From Acidobacteriota bacterium (GTDB lineage Bacteria; Acidobacteriota; Vicinamibacteria; Vicinamibacterales; UBA2999), in the NCBI GenBank assembly GCA_016192845.1, contig JACPTI010000085.1:1-36997 (forward strand): a stretch of 36,997 nucleotides of DNA, in the 5' to 3' direction. The translations under genes were made by a program, and so were the position numbers. The notes beneath the pieces are model-generated. The model searched no databases. It was not told the origin of the DNA and saw only the letters and a list, made by a program, of their open reading frames with translations. This document shows, one piece after another, positions 9,147 to 16,951 of this stretch (position 1 is the stretch's first letter; every line of letters begins with the position of its first letter).

Positions 9147-10303
9147 AAAGGCTCCGTACCTTCGTTGAGGATGCCGAGGTACTGGTCGTAGCGGTACACC
9201 CGGTTGCGCTTCTTGCCGGTCGTCTCGCTCACGATCTTGCGCTCCGCGAGCACGTCCAGCGCCTTGGCGATGGTCGGCAAGGTGAGACCGGTCCGCTTCG
9301 CCAGGCGCGGAATGGTGCACACCGGCGTCCGGAGCAGGGCTGCCTGGACTGCGGCGGCCGAGCCGGCCTTGCGCCCGAGACGTGCAAGTCGTTCACGGTC
9401 TTTCTCGGCAAGCTCCAGCAGCCGCCGCGCGGCGGCCACGGCGCTGTCGGATACCGACGCCACGCCTTGGCAAAAGAACGCGACCCAGCTCTCCCAGTCG
9501 CCGTCGCGCCGCACCGAGTCCAGGAGCTCGTAGTAGCGGGCGCGGTGCTGCTTGAGAAAGAGGCTCAGGTACAGCATCGGCTCCCTCAGCACTCCCCCGG
9601 CGCACAGGAGCAGCGTCACCATCAGGCGTCCAACGCGGCCGTTGCCGTCGAGAAACGGGTGGATGGTCTCGAACTGGACGTGCCAGAGCGCCGCCTTGAG
9701 CAGCGTCGGTGGCGCCTTGGCGTCGTGCACGAACTTCTCCAGCGCGCTCATGGCGTTGGGCACCTGGTGCGGCGAAGGCGGGACGAAACGGGCATTCCCA
9801 GGCCGTGTCCCGCCGATCCAGTTCTGGCTGCGCCGGAACTCCCCCGGGCTCTTCCCCGCGCCTCGACCCCGCGAGAGCAGGATTTCGTGGACCTCCCGAA
9901 TCAGCCGGTTGGAGAGGGGGAATCCGCCGCGCAGCCGCCTGAGCCCGTGCTCCAGGGCGCGGACGTAGTTGGACACTTCAATGACATCATCCAGGGGCAC
10001 GCCGGGCGTTTCCTTCAGCTCGAACAGCAGCAGGTCCGAAAGCGTAGATTGCGTCCCTTCGATCTGGGAGGAGAGGACCGCTTCCTTCCGAACGTAGGTG
10101 TAGAGCAGGAGGTGCGTGTCGGGCAGGACGCTGGACACGCCGTCCAGACGGCCCAGGGCGAGCAGCGCCGCGTCCATCGCCCCGCGAGCCTCGTCGTCGA
10201 GTACCAGGGGCGGCACTGGCGGGAGCGGCGCCGGCACGAAAGCCTTCACCGCCTCGCCGCTGACGGACGTCGTTTCGTATGTGCCGGTACGGGTCCGGTT
10301 CAC
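9143..10303 (-). CDS. Fic-family protein (predicted AMP-transferase)
   Basis: 386 residues from GTG 10303, with AAGGGGA 7 nt upstream; the frame is open to a TTG at 10390. The Fic active-site motif HPFxDGNGRxGR is intact ('HPFLDGNGRVGR', about residues 213-224). An N-terminal inhibitory-helix motif (S/T)xxxE(G/N) is present as 'SSQIEG' (about 76-81), the class II self-inhibited type. The C-terminal ~80 residues look like a winged helix ('IPRLAKRTGLTLPTIAKALDV'). Fic enzymes transfer AMP from ATP to a hydroxyl side chain; the target here is unknown. It lies between hsdS and hsdR, overlapping hsdR by GTGA, and has its own promoter-like sequence. Standalone Fic genes inside type I loci are recurrent; a regulatory or toxin role is inferred. 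Confidence 0.88.
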   Translation of the reverse strand: MNRTRTGTYETTSVSGEAVKAFVPAPLPPVPPLVLDDEARGAMDAALLALGRLDGVSSVLPDTHLLLYTYVRKEAVLSSQIEGTQSTLSDLLLFELKETPGVPLDDVIEVSNYVRALEHGLRRLRGGFPLSNRLIREVHEILLSRGRGAGKSPGEFRRSQNWIGGTRPGNARFVPPSPHQVPNAMSALEKFVHDAKAPPTLLKAALWHVQFETIHPFLDGNGRVGRLMVTLLLCAGGVLREPMLYLSLFLKQHRARYYELLDSVRRDGDWESWVAFFCQGVASVSDSAVAAARRLLELAEKDRERLARLGRKAGSAAAVQAALLRTPVCTIPRLAKRTGLTLPTIAKALDVLAERKIVSETTGKKRNRVYRYDQYLGILNEGTEPL

Positions 10304-10361
10304 CGACGGGTCCCCTTGGTAAAGCGACTTTGGCTCCGCCAGCTTTAAATAAAGCAAAACT

Positions 10362-10390
10362 ATATTAGATTTATTAGTGTCGAACGTCAA
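10362..10390 (-). promoter_or_regulatory. Sigma70-like promoter for fic-hsdR
   Basis: Read on the minus strand: TTGACG (10390-10385), 17-nt spacer, TAATAT (10367-10362), in an AT-rich island unlike the surrounding DNA. The -35 lies inside the last codons of hsdS. It would start transcription near 10355, giving a leader of about 50 nt before GTG 10303, so fic and hsdR could be expressed separately from abiE-hsdS. Confidence 0.6.
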
Positions 10391-12743
10391 TCTTGCCCGT
10401 CACCGCGGCGGAGACGAGGGCGGTGCGGAGTTCCTTCAGGCGGTCGATGGCGTCCCGGAACTTAGCGATGAGAGCGTCGAGCTTCGCCGTTTCACGATCG
10501 AGGAAGGCGGCAATGGCGCGTTGTTCGGCAATTAACGGAAGTGGGACTAGAAGGGTTGCGATCGTCTCCTGCGAGATGTTCTGCATTGACGCGCTCGCTC
10601 CGGTGGCCTCACGCTCCAACTGAAAGCGAGCGACCCTTGATGCAACGGTGCGAACCACGAACTCCGGCAACACACACGCGCCCGTTACGCGGAGGCGGTA
10701 GAGCTTGTCACACAAGAGCAGGCGTGCCCGGACAGTACGCACAAGCGCCGAGCTCCCGAGAAGCTCAACCGTGTTCGCGCGTGACATGAGAATGTCACCA
10801 GGCCGAATCTCGAGCTCCGGGATGGGATCAAGTTCTGACGGGAGCGCCTTGTGCTCGGATTCGTCAAAAGCCTCGCCGTTGACGCAGCCGACTTTCAGGA
10901 CACCCCATTCACCTACGTCTGCCTGCCGGTTCTCGCAGAGAGGGCTCCAACCCTGTTCGATGCCGGTCACAATCTCCTTGAGCCTCGCAACCTCCCAATG
11001 CGCTGGAATCTCCCCCAGCCACTCGAGGCCGGAGTCCTTCATGGGGACGGTCGGGTCGAGGCCCTTGGTGACGGCGCGGGTGATGAGGGCGGTGCGCTTC
11101 TCCTGGAGCAGCTCGATGAGCCGCTCCTTCTTCGCCACCAGCGCGTCGATCCGCGCCGTCTCGCGGTCGAGGAAGGCGGCAATGGTGCGTTGCTCGGAGA
11201 TCGGTGGGCAAAGCAACCTCGCGTTGGCGATACGCTCCCGATTCAGCAGGGGCGCACCGTAGATGTTGTCTTGCGCGTTTCGCGGAACGAGGGTAGGAGC
11301 CGCCCAATAAAGGTAGTCCGTGTCCAGGTGCGGGGACGGCGCGAAGGCGGCGATGGCTTCGTTCGTGTACATGTCCACGCCTGCTATCGAGACCGTGCCA
11401 ACCGATAGCTTGAATGAGAACAAGAGCGTTCCAGCTCTCGCGATCCGCAAGCGGGCTTCCCTAATGGCCGCGTCGGATATGGTGTTCTCAGTGGTAGTGA
11501 GTACTCTCGGCCCGAGGTCGCTGATGTTCGCCCACAGATGCTCGCCGCCGTAAAGGTCCTGTCTCCCTGTCGGGGGCGTCCAGCCAGTCGAGAATGCCGT
11601 CAGGCGCTTCAAGGGCTTCACCTCCCAATGCGCCGGGATCTCCCCCAGCCACTCGACGGCCGAGTCCCTGTAGGCCGGGTACGGCTTGAAGCACCGCACG
11701 CTCCGCTCGCGGTGACCTCCGCCCGGGCCAGTCGTGACGCCGGCTTCCGGTGCGGTCAGGTGAGCACTTCGGTTTTCAAAGGCCGCTTCTCTCGATGTCG
11801 GAGGTACCGATGCCGTGGGCAAAGGCACCGTGGTCCACGGCCCTCCCGGGTTCCAAGTGGACCCGTGGGCTTCGTTGCCGGCGAGGGCGTGCCAGATCGG
11901 GCCGAGGAAGGCGCGCAGTGTCTCGCCCACCACGTCGAAGTCAGCCGGCGCGCCAGGCAACCGGTTGCGATCGATGTAGGTCCGCCACTGCACCGTTTTC
12001 GCGGGATCGGCAAAGAAGCGAGGCCCGAGGGCCGCTGGCATCGCTGGGTTAACCACTGTTCGCCGGCGCTCGAAGGTCGCCGCGATTGAGCGTGCGAGAC
12101 GCGCGCCGTCGAACGGGAACTGGCGTGCGAGGACATGGACGTCATAGAAGTCCTTGTAGCGGCTGTTGCGCTCGCCGAGCACCACCATCGCGTGGAACTT
12201 TTCCGCGATGACCGCTTCCAAGGGGTAGGCCTGGATCCGCGGTGGGGGATCATCGAGCAAGGTCGGATAGGTCACTGCTTGCGGCGGAGGGTCGATTGCA
12301 TTGCCGAATCCGATGTCGATCCGCACGGGGATGCGGGATGTACCGAGTCTCCCTTCGAGCCGCACGTGCAACCCGTCGTATTCGCTGTCGTCGCGAATCG
12401 GTTCCGCTGTCAGCGTCGCGCCGTCGAAGGTCAGTTCGTCACCTGGGTCGGGTTGGGCGCAGACTTCGCGGAGGGCGGCAAGCACCTCCGCCTGATCAGG
12501 GCTGCCGTAGCCCGTGAAATCGAGATCGCGCGTCGCTCGGTACAGGGAACCGCCCCAGAGCGCGAAGAGTGCTGCGCCCTTGAGAATGAAGCGATCACGG
12601 TAACGCGACTTGCCCAGCCTGTAGAGAAATCTCTCCACCGCGTAGCGCTGCAAGCCGAATTGCGCATCCTCCCCTCGCTCGTGGAAGCGATTCCGGAGAC
12701 GCTGTCGAACCGATTCCGCTCGGCCCAGGTCGGACGGACTCAT
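10374..12743 (-). CDS. abiEii-hsdS: In-frame fusion: AbiEii-type nucleotidyltransferase toxin + type I specificity subunit HsdS
   Basis: A single 789-residue frame from ATG 12743. Residues 1 to ~305 are an AbiEii/AbiGii nucleotidyltransferase: G65-S66...T71-x-D73-x-D75 ('GGSLYRATRDLDF') is the catalytic motif, followed by 'AEKFHAMV...RYKDFYDV'. The usual AbiEii ending 'WNPGGPW' is present, but no stop follows. After a linker of about 40 residues rich in Pro, Ser and Thr, HsdS begins near residue 349 ('FKPYPAYRDSAVEWLGEIP'). It has two target-recognition repeats, each ending in 'EQR.IAAFLDRETA'. A GTG at 11699 with GGAG just upstream could allow HsdS to be made alone. ATGA overlap with abiEi. 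The product may be a true fusion, two proteins, or read-through after stop loss. Confidence 0.82.
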   Translation of the reverse strand: MSPSDLGRAESVRQRLRNRFHERGEDAQFGLQRYAVERFLYRLGKSRYRDRFILKGAALFALWGGSLYRATRDLDFTGYGSPDQAEVLAALREVCAQPDPGDELTFDGATLTAEPIRDDSEYDGLHVRLEGRLGTSRIPVRIDIGFGNAIDPPPQAVTYPTLLDDPPPRIQAYPLEAVIAEKFHAMVVLGERNSRYKDFYDVHVLARQFPFDGARLARSIAATFERRRTVVNPAMPAALGPRFFADPAKTVQWRTYIDRNRLPGAPADFDVVGETLRAFLGPIWHALAGNEAHGSTWNPGGPWTTVPLPTASVPPTSREAAFENRSAHLTAPEAGVTTGPGGGHRERSVRCFKPYPAYRDSAVEWLGEIPAHWEVKPLKRLTAFSTGWTPPTGRQDLYGGEHLWANISDLGPRVLTTTENTISDAAIREARLRIARAGTLLFSFKLSVGTVSIAGVDMYTNEAIAAFAPSPHLDTDYLYWAAPTLVPRNAQDNIYGAPLLNRERIANARLLCPPISEQRTIAAFLDRETARIDALVAKKERLIELLQEKRTALITRAVTKGLDPTVPMKDSGLEWLGEIPAHWEVARLKEIVTGIEQGWSPLCENRQADVGEWGVLKVGCVNGEAFDESEHKALPSELDPIPELEIRPGDILMSRANTVELLGSSALVRTVRARLLLCDKLYRLRVTGACVLPEFVVRTVASRVARFQLEREATGASASMQNISQETIATLLVPLPLIAEQRAIAAFLDRETAKLDALIAKFRDAIDRLKELRTALVSAAVTGKIDVRH
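11697..11707 (-). promoter_or_regulatory. Internal Shine-Dalgarno and GTG that could start HsdS alone
   Basis: On the minus strand GGAG stands 1 nt before GTG 11699, with a further GGAGG about 17 nt upstream. The predicted product is 441 residues, the normal HsdS length, beginning 'VRCFKPYPAY' as free-standing HsdS proteins do. The spacing of the nearer GGAG is short, so its strength is uncertain. Confidence 0.4.
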
Positions 12744-13345
12744 GCCGACAGCGCCTCCAGATAAGGAGCGATGACGGTTCGAATTCGGCAGATGTCCGCC
12801 GCGCGAGAGATTTCGTCCACGGTTGTCTTTCGGGAACGAACGGCGTCGCGCAGGGCTTCCAGTGCGACGTCGATCCCCACCTTGTTTCGGTAACGGAAGC
12901 AATCGACGACGGTTCGCGCCGGCGACGTGATCGAAACAGGAACACCGAGCATCGAGCGCTTGATGACACCGTAGGTCAGCATCGCGCCCGAGAAGCGCAC
13001 GATGCGCACGCGGGTAGGTATCCGAGTTGGCCTGCGACCCTTGCGGTCGAGAGCGATCCAGACCTCGTGAGGGGACTGCGTCCCGACCTCGTGGACGCGC
13101 AGTGCGGTAAGCAGGCAGATTATGGCGGTTGGCGCCGCTGAAGCCACCATCGCGATGGTCTCCAGTTCGGTCGGCTCGACCTCGGAGAGACGGTAGAGGC
13201 CGCTCCCGAGTCTCTCGACCGTGCCTTGGGAGACAAGCCTTTGGAGCACCCGGAACGAGACTCCAAGCGGCCGGACGTCTCGCGGCCGGAAGAAGGCGCC
13301 GATTCCAGCCGCCTCCAGGCCTGCCTTGGTGAGGGGCGTTTCCAT
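12740..13345 (-). CDS. abiEi: AbiEi-type antitoxin / transcriptional autorepressor
   Basis: 201 residues from ATG 13345 ('METPLTKAGLEAAG'). A GTG at 13372 is in frame but lies within an operator palindrome and lacks a Shine-Dalgarno sequence. The N terminus is a winged-helix-like segment ('LQRLVSQGTVERLGSGLYRL'), followed by the AbiEi_4/AbiEi C-terminal fold ('SPARTVVDCFRYRNKVGIDVALEAL'). AbiEi proteins neutralise AbiEii toxins without direct binding (type IV antitoxin) and repress their own operon through inverted repeats. Two such repeats lie immediately upstream. Coupled to abiEii by ATGA. The pair sits between hsdM and hsdS, so the TA module splits the type I locus. Confidence 0.88.
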   Translation of the reverse strand: METPLTKAGLEAAGIGAFFRPRDVRPLGVSFRVLQRLVSQGTVERLGSGLYRLSEVEPTELETIAMVASAAPTAIICLLTALRVHEVGTQSPHEVWIALDRKGRRPTRIPTRVRIVRFSGAMLTYGVIKRSMLGVPVSITSPARTVVDCFRYRNKVGIDVALEALRDAVRSRKTTVDEISRAADICRIRTVIAPYLEALSA

Positions 13346-13361
13346 GCCCTGGATGGTAATG

Positions 13362-13393
13362 AACGTCGGCACTTACGCGCAAGTGCCGACGTT
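13362..13393. promoter_or_regulatory. AbiEi operator IR1
   Basis: A 13-bp perfect inverted repeat (aacgtcggcactt / aagtgccgacgtt) around a 6-bp centre acgcgc, ending 16 bp before the abiEi ATG. Shares its half-site with IR2. The match to known AbiEi autoregulation through paired inverted repeats is from family knowledge. Confidence 0.75.
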
Positions 13394-13431
13394 TACTTCT
13401 CTCTGACCATCTCCCGGGAAAGCCACAGAAC

Positions 13432-13457
13432 GTCGGCACTTACGCGGAAGTGCCGAC
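13432..13457. promoter_or_regulatory. AbiEi operator IR2
   Basis: A 10-bp perfect inverted repeat gtcggcactt / aagtgccgac around acgcgg. Centre-to-centre distance from IR1 is 67 bp. The two sites bracket the likely abiEi promoter, and IR2 ends 10 bp from the hsdM stop codon, so AbiEi could also affect transcription arriving from hsdM. Confidence 0.75.
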
Positions 13458-13467
13458 ACTTTGCCAC

Positions 13468-15627
13468 CTACTTTGCTGGAGCCGTACCCGTCACCTCGGC
13501 CAGCATCCGGACGATGTCGCCCTCGATGGCCCGGATGTCGGCCTCGATCTCCTCGAGCGCGCGGGGCGGGGTGTACCGGTAGAAGTAGCGGTTGAAGTTG
13601 ATCTCGTAGCCGATGAGGCCGACCCGGCCGTCCTTCTCGTCCCGCTTCGAGGTGTCGATCCAGGCGTCCGGCACATGGGGCCTGACCTCGCGGTCGACGA
13701 AGGCGCGGACGCTGGCCGGCACGCCGTCGGCGTCCACGGGGTCGTCGCCCGCGGGCAGCGGGACGCTCTCGGTGTCGCGTAGCTCGGGCTCGGGCTCGGG
13801 GGTACCGTCCTTGTCGCGGCAGATCGCGGCGGTCTCGTCGCGTTCAGAGAGGGCGGAGAGGATCGCCTTGCGGGCCGGCGCCGGCAGCGTCACGCGGGCC
13901 TTGCTTGCAGCGGCGTCGAGTACGCGCTCGAACTCGTCGCGATCCCTGAGCACGCTGCCCGGGAGAGTGCGCACGAGCGTGCGGATCGCGTCCTGCAGCG
14001 CCCGGCCTTCGGCCTGCTCGCGCGCGCCCGCGGCGCCCTTCTTCTTCGACTGCGCGAGCGCCTGGAAGCCCTTCTCCCCGTCGAGCCGCGCCAGCCGCTC
14101 GGGGGTAGCCTGGAAGTTGAGCCGCAGCGGCCGCTCGACGGTGATCTTGCGGAAGCCGAAGTGGGTGGTCGGAAAGACGCCGCTGACGACGACCTCTTCT
14201 TCCTTCCCGTCCTTCGCGATCCTGCGCGTGTCGCCATCCCGGAAGTCGGCCAGGATCTTCACGATGTCCTGCGCCCGGTCCGGCGGGATCTCGCGGCGCT
14301 TGTCGCCGAGGCTCTTGCGCATCGGCACCCAGAAGGCGCTGGCGTCGATGAGCTGCACCTTCCCCGTGCGCGCGGGTGTCTTGCGGTTCGTCACGACCCA
14401 CACGTAGGTGGCGATCCCGGTGTTGTAGAAGAGCTGCTCAGGGAGCGCGATCAGGGCCTCGAGCAGGTCGTGCTCCAGGATGAAGCGGCGGATCTCGCTC
14501 TCGCCGCTCCCGGCGTCGCCCGTGAAGAGCGGCGATCCGTTCATGATGATCGCGATGCGCGAGCCGCCCTCCTTCGGGGCCTTCGCGTGCGCCAGCATGT
14601 GCAGGAGGAAGAGAAGCTGGCCGTCGCTGATCCGCGGAAGCCCCGGCGCGAAGCGGCCCGAGGCACCGCGCTCGTGCTCGGCCCGCACGGCTTCCTCGTC
14701 TCGTTTCCAGTCCTTGCCGTACGGGGGATTCGCGATCAGGTAGTCGAAGCCCCGGCCCGAGTGACGGTCGTTCGACAGCGTGCTGCCGAAGGCGATGTTG
14801 TCCGCGTCGCGTCCGGTCGGGTCCTTCATGAAGAGATCGGACTTCGAGACCGCCCAGGTCTCGGGGTTCACCTCCTGGCCGAAGAGGTGGATCTCGGCAT
14901 TGGGATTGATCGCCCGGCGGAGCGCCTCACCGTTCTTGCGAAGGCCGATCGTGACGTGCTCCTTGGTGATCATGAGCATGCCGCCGGAGCCGCAGCACGG
15001 GTCGTAGACCGCGCACACGATGCCTTTGCGCCGGATGCGGTCCTCATCGCCCGCGAGCATCAGGTCCACCATCAGGTGGACGACGTCGCGCGGCGTGAAG
15101 TGCTCGCCGGGATTCTCATTGAGCGCCTCGTTGAACTTTCGGATCAGCTCCTCGAAGATGGTGCCCATCGTCGGGTTGTCGATCCTGTCCGGGTGGAGAT
15201 CGACGTTCTTGAAGCGCTCGAGCACCTTGAAGAGCAGCCCCGCCTCGTCGAGTTTGCTGATGGTGTTGTCGAAGTCGAACTTCTCGAGCACCTCCCGCAT
15301 GTTCGGGCTGAAGCCGGCGATGTAGTTGCGCAGGTTCGCCGCGAGGTGCGGCGCGTCGGCAAGCAGCTTCTCGAAGTCGTACCGAGACGTGTTGTAGAAC
15401 GCGAAGCCCGACGCGCGCCGGAGCTGCGCGTCGAGATCCTCGAGCCCCTTGCCCTTGAGCTGCGCCTGCCGCTTGAGGACGGCCTCCTTCGTGTCCGCGA
15501 GCACGCAGTCGAGGCGTCGGAGGACGGTGAGCGGGAGGATGACGTCCTGATAGTGGCCGCGCCTGAACGTGTCCCGAATGAGGTCCGCAACGCTCCACAG
15601 GAAGCTGACGATCTCGCTATGGTTCAC
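13468..15627 (-). CDS. hsdM: Type I restriction-modification DNA methyltransferase subunit M
   Basis: 719 residues from GTG 15627, with GGAGAG 6 nt upstream; a TTG at 15642 is the alternative. An N-terminal helical HsdM domain ('LWSVADLIRDTFRRGHYQDVILPLTVLRRLD') is followed by the N6-adenine methyltransferase domain. That domain has SAM motif I 'DPCCGSGGML' (about residues 208-217) and catalytic motif IV 'NPPY' (about 300-303). An extended C-terminal region (~480-719) with charged and helical segments is longer than in E. coli HsdM. Works with HsdS to methylate adenine in a bipartite site. First complete type I gene of the island; abiEi follows after 122 bp. Both key motifs are intact, so methylation is expected even though hsdR is broken. 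Confidence 0.93.
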   Translation of the reverse strand: MNHSEIVSFLWSVADLIRDTFRRGHYQDVILPLTVLRRLDCVLADTKEAVLKRQAQLKGKGLEDLDAQLRRASGFAFYNTSRYDFEKLLADAPHLAANLRNYIAGFSPNMREVLEKFDFDNTISKLDEAGLLFKVLERFKNVDLHPDRIDNPTMGTIFEELIRKFNEALNENPGEHFTPRDVVHLMVDLMLAGDEDRIRRKGIVCAVYDPCCGSGGMLMITKEHVTIGLRKNGEALRRAINPNAEIHLFGQEVNPETWAVSKSDLFMKDPTGRDADNIAFGSTLSNDRHSGRGFDYLIANPPYGKDWKRDEEAVRAEHERGASGRFAPGLPRISDGQLLFLLHMLAHAKAPKEGGSRIAIIMNGSPLFTGDAGSGESEIRRFILEHDLLEALIALPEQLFYNTGIATYVWVVTNRKTPARTGKVQLIDASAFWVPMRKSLGDKRREIPPDRAQDIVKILADFRDGDTRRIAKDGKEEEVVVSGVFPTTHFGFRKITVERPLRLNFQATPERLARLDGEKGFQALAQSKKKGAAGAREQAEGRALQDAIRTLVRTLPGSVLRDRDEFERVLDAAASKARVTLPAPARKAILSALSERDETAAICRDKDGTPEPEPELRDTESVPLPAGDDPVDADGVPASVRAFVDREVRPHVPDAWIDTSKRDEKDGRVGLIGYEINFNRYFYRYTPPRALEEIEADIRAIEGDIVRMLAEVTGTAPAK

Positions 15628-15686
15628 CGGTTCGCTCTCCAATCGGTCCTACCATCCGCGTCTCGTCATCGGGCTGTCTAACCAGC

Positions 15687-15891
15687 CTTGATTGGACCGC
15701 ACCGCACAGGCTCGGTCCAGGCGGCTAATACCGGTACTGGCGAACAATGCGATACGCCCCGGCGGGTCACTCGGTGACGCGCGGATGGTAACACGCCGGA
15801 AAGCGCGCCGAGCCGGGTCGCACCGACCGAGCAAGACGATCGCACCGACGAATCGCCAGATCGCACCGACATGATTCGCGATCGCACCCGC
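15687..15891. repeat. ~200-bp direct repeat flanking mntA-hepT, copy 1
   Basis: It aligns with 16696-16894 in the same orientation. Strongly conserved blocks include accgcaccgcacag, ggtccaggcggctaatacc, atggtaacacgccggaaagc and gagccgggtcgcaccgac; a variable stretch lies in the middle (15734-15779). It lies between hepT and hsdM. Confidence 0.85.
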
Positions 15892-15937
15892 AGGCTTCCC
15901 GATCGCACCGATTGCGCGAAAGGGCGATCGCACCGAC
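15816..15937. repeat. Iterated GATCGCACCGAC sites, array 1
   Basis: Six copies of a 12-bp word (consensus GATCGCACCGAC) start at 15816, 15838, 15859, 15880, 15901 and 15926. Spacings are 22, 21, 21, 21 and 25 bp, with unrelated 9-bp fillers. Spacing of two helical turns puts all sites on one DNA face, as in iterons or operators bound cooperatively. Confidence 0.8.
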
Positions 15938-16025
15938 GGCGCTGACGGTCGCCTGCAGTCGCCACGACGTGCTCGCGCCAGTCGTCGGTTGGGGCGGCGG
16001 CTTATGGCTCGAGCATCGAGACGAC

Positions 16026-16337
16026 CTAACGGCGCAACTCCGGGATGTGGTTCTGCACCACGTCCCATACCAGTTCGTAGTCCACGCCGAAATAGTCGTG
16101 AATCAGGCGATCGCGCATGCCGGACATGGCCCGCCACTCGACGGTTGGGTGTTGGCCACGAAACTCCTCGGGAACTTTCTTGGCCGCTTCACCGATAATC
16201 TCGAGGCTCCGAACGAACGCGCGCCAAAGCGTCTCGTTCGCCATGAAGTCATTACGACTCAGGCCGGCCGTGTGGGCCACCAAATAGTCCGCCTCCACCA
16301 GGATATGACGAAGGTAATCACGCGGCTCGAAGGACAT
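16026..16337 (-). CDS. hepT: HepT-like toxin (HEPN ribonuclease, type VII toxin-antitoxin)
   Basis: 103 residues, full length for HepT. The HEPN active-site motif R-x4-H-x-Y is intact as R75...H80-D-Y82 ('RDRLIHDYFG'). HepT cleaves RNA and is neutralised when MntA adds AMP to its conserved tyrosine (here Y82); this is established for the family. Its ATG (16337) overlaps the end of mntA by 20 bp, so the two are cotranscribed and probably translationally coupled. The pair sits between two long direct repeats. Confidence 0.9.
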   Translation of the reverse strand: MSFEPRDYLRHILVEADYLVAHTAGLSRNDFMANETLWRAFVRSLEIIGEAAKKVPEEFRGQHPTVEWRAMSGMRDRLIHDYFGVDYELVWDVVQNHIPELRR

Positions 16338-16635
16338 CCTGCGCTTCGGCCAGAATTCGAGGCCCGATAAACGGCGAGAGTGCCTCCGTCGTCACGAGTT
16401 CGACTCGGTGCCCGAGGCGCTCTTCGAGAAGGTCGAATAGGGCTAGGAAGTGATCGAACGTCTTGGCGCCAGGAGAAAACTGCACCAGCAGGTCAACGTC
16501 GCTGTCTAGGCGGGCCTCGTCACGCAGAACCGACCCAAATAGTGCGAGCCGCCGAACGCCAAGGGCCCGAATCTCGCGTTCTGACGCAACCAGGCGTTTC
16601 TCCACTTCCTCTCGGGTGAGGCGCCTCGTGGACAT
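16318..16635 (-). CDS. mntA: MntA-like minimal nucleotidyltransferase antitoxin
   Basis: 105 residues from ATG 16635. The minimal nucleotidyltransferase motif G-S-x10-D-x-D is intact: G34-S35...D46-V-D48 ('ALFGSVLRDE', 'SDVDLLV'). MntA enzymes transfer AMP from ATP to HepT, silencing it. The frame is open upstream to 17013, but that extension is iterated-repeat DNA giving 'SVRSS' peptides, so I reject it. No Shine-Dalgarno sequence, but a good promoter ends 7 nt before the ATG, pointing to a leaderless transcript. Confidence 0.88.
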   Translation of the reverse strand: MSTRRLTREEVEKRLVASEREIRALGVRRLALFGSVLRDEARLDSDVDLLVQFSPGAKTFDHFLALFDLLEERLGHRVELVTTEALSPFIGPRILAEAQDVLRAA

Positions 16636-16642
16636 AGGAACA

Positions 16643-16671
16643 ATTATCGTCTGTTCGAGTCTTGAGCCCAA
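16643..16671 (-). promoter_or_regulatory. Promoter of mntA-hepT, probably leaderless
   Basis: Minus strand: TTGGGC (16671-16666), exactly 17 nt, GATAAT (16648-16643), then 7 nt to the ATG at 16635. Transcription would begin at or next to the start codon. Confidence 0.55.
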
Positions 16672-16695
16672 AAGGTGACGAAAGGCCTGATCAGT

Positions 16696-16894
16696 CTTGA
16701 TAGAACCGCACCGCACAGACTTGGTCCAGGCGGCTAATACCAGCAGGAAACACTGTGCGCGTCCGCCGGTCACGACGACGCGCGCGAATGGTAACACGCC
16801 GGAAAGCGGGCCGAGCCGGGTCGCACCGACCGAGCAAGACGATCGCACCGACGAGTCGCTCGATCGCACCAACATGCTTCCGGATCGCACCGAC
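16696..16894. repeat. ~200-bp direct repeat flanking mntA-hepT, copy 2
   Basis: Counterpart of 15687-15891, about 1.0 kb away in the same orientation. It carries four iterated 12-bp sites at 16819, 16841, 16862 and 16883 (spacing 22, 21, 21), the same phasing as copy 1 but two sites fewer. Confidence 0.85.
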
Positions 16895-16951
16895 TCGCCT
16901 TTCTTCGTGCCCCTTCGTGTTCGTGCTTGGTGACCTTCGTATGCTTCGTGG
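16895..16951. repeat. cttcgtg-rich repeat tract
   Basis: Short imperfect repeats of cttcgtg/ttcgtg (ctttcttcgtgccccttcgtg and onward) continue into the last codons of the fumarase gene, giving its 'KDTKTT' ending. Similar agggcacgaagac words occur at about 3148 and 3174 in the other orientation. Confidence 0.5.

Larger units (their letters stand above)
15643..16025. other. 383-bp gap between hepT and hsdM
   Basis: No gene. It holds direct-repeat copy 1 and six 21-25-bp-spaced iterated sites (listed separately), plus presumably the hsdM promoter, for which I see no clear -35/-10 pair. Peptides such as 'SVRSG' encoded in several frames are by-products of the iterated repeat. Confidence 0.6.

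Noticed and set aside
12744..13439. Extension of the AbiEii-HsdS frame upstream to 13439
   Set aside because: It overlaps abiEi completely, lacks recognisable sequence, and the ATG at 12743 with ATGA overlap is the natural start.
15816..15937. Regularly spaced repeats that might be a CRISPR array
   Set aside because: The conserved word is only 12 bp and the fillers only 9 bp, far below CRISPR repeat and spacer lengths, and there are no cas genes.
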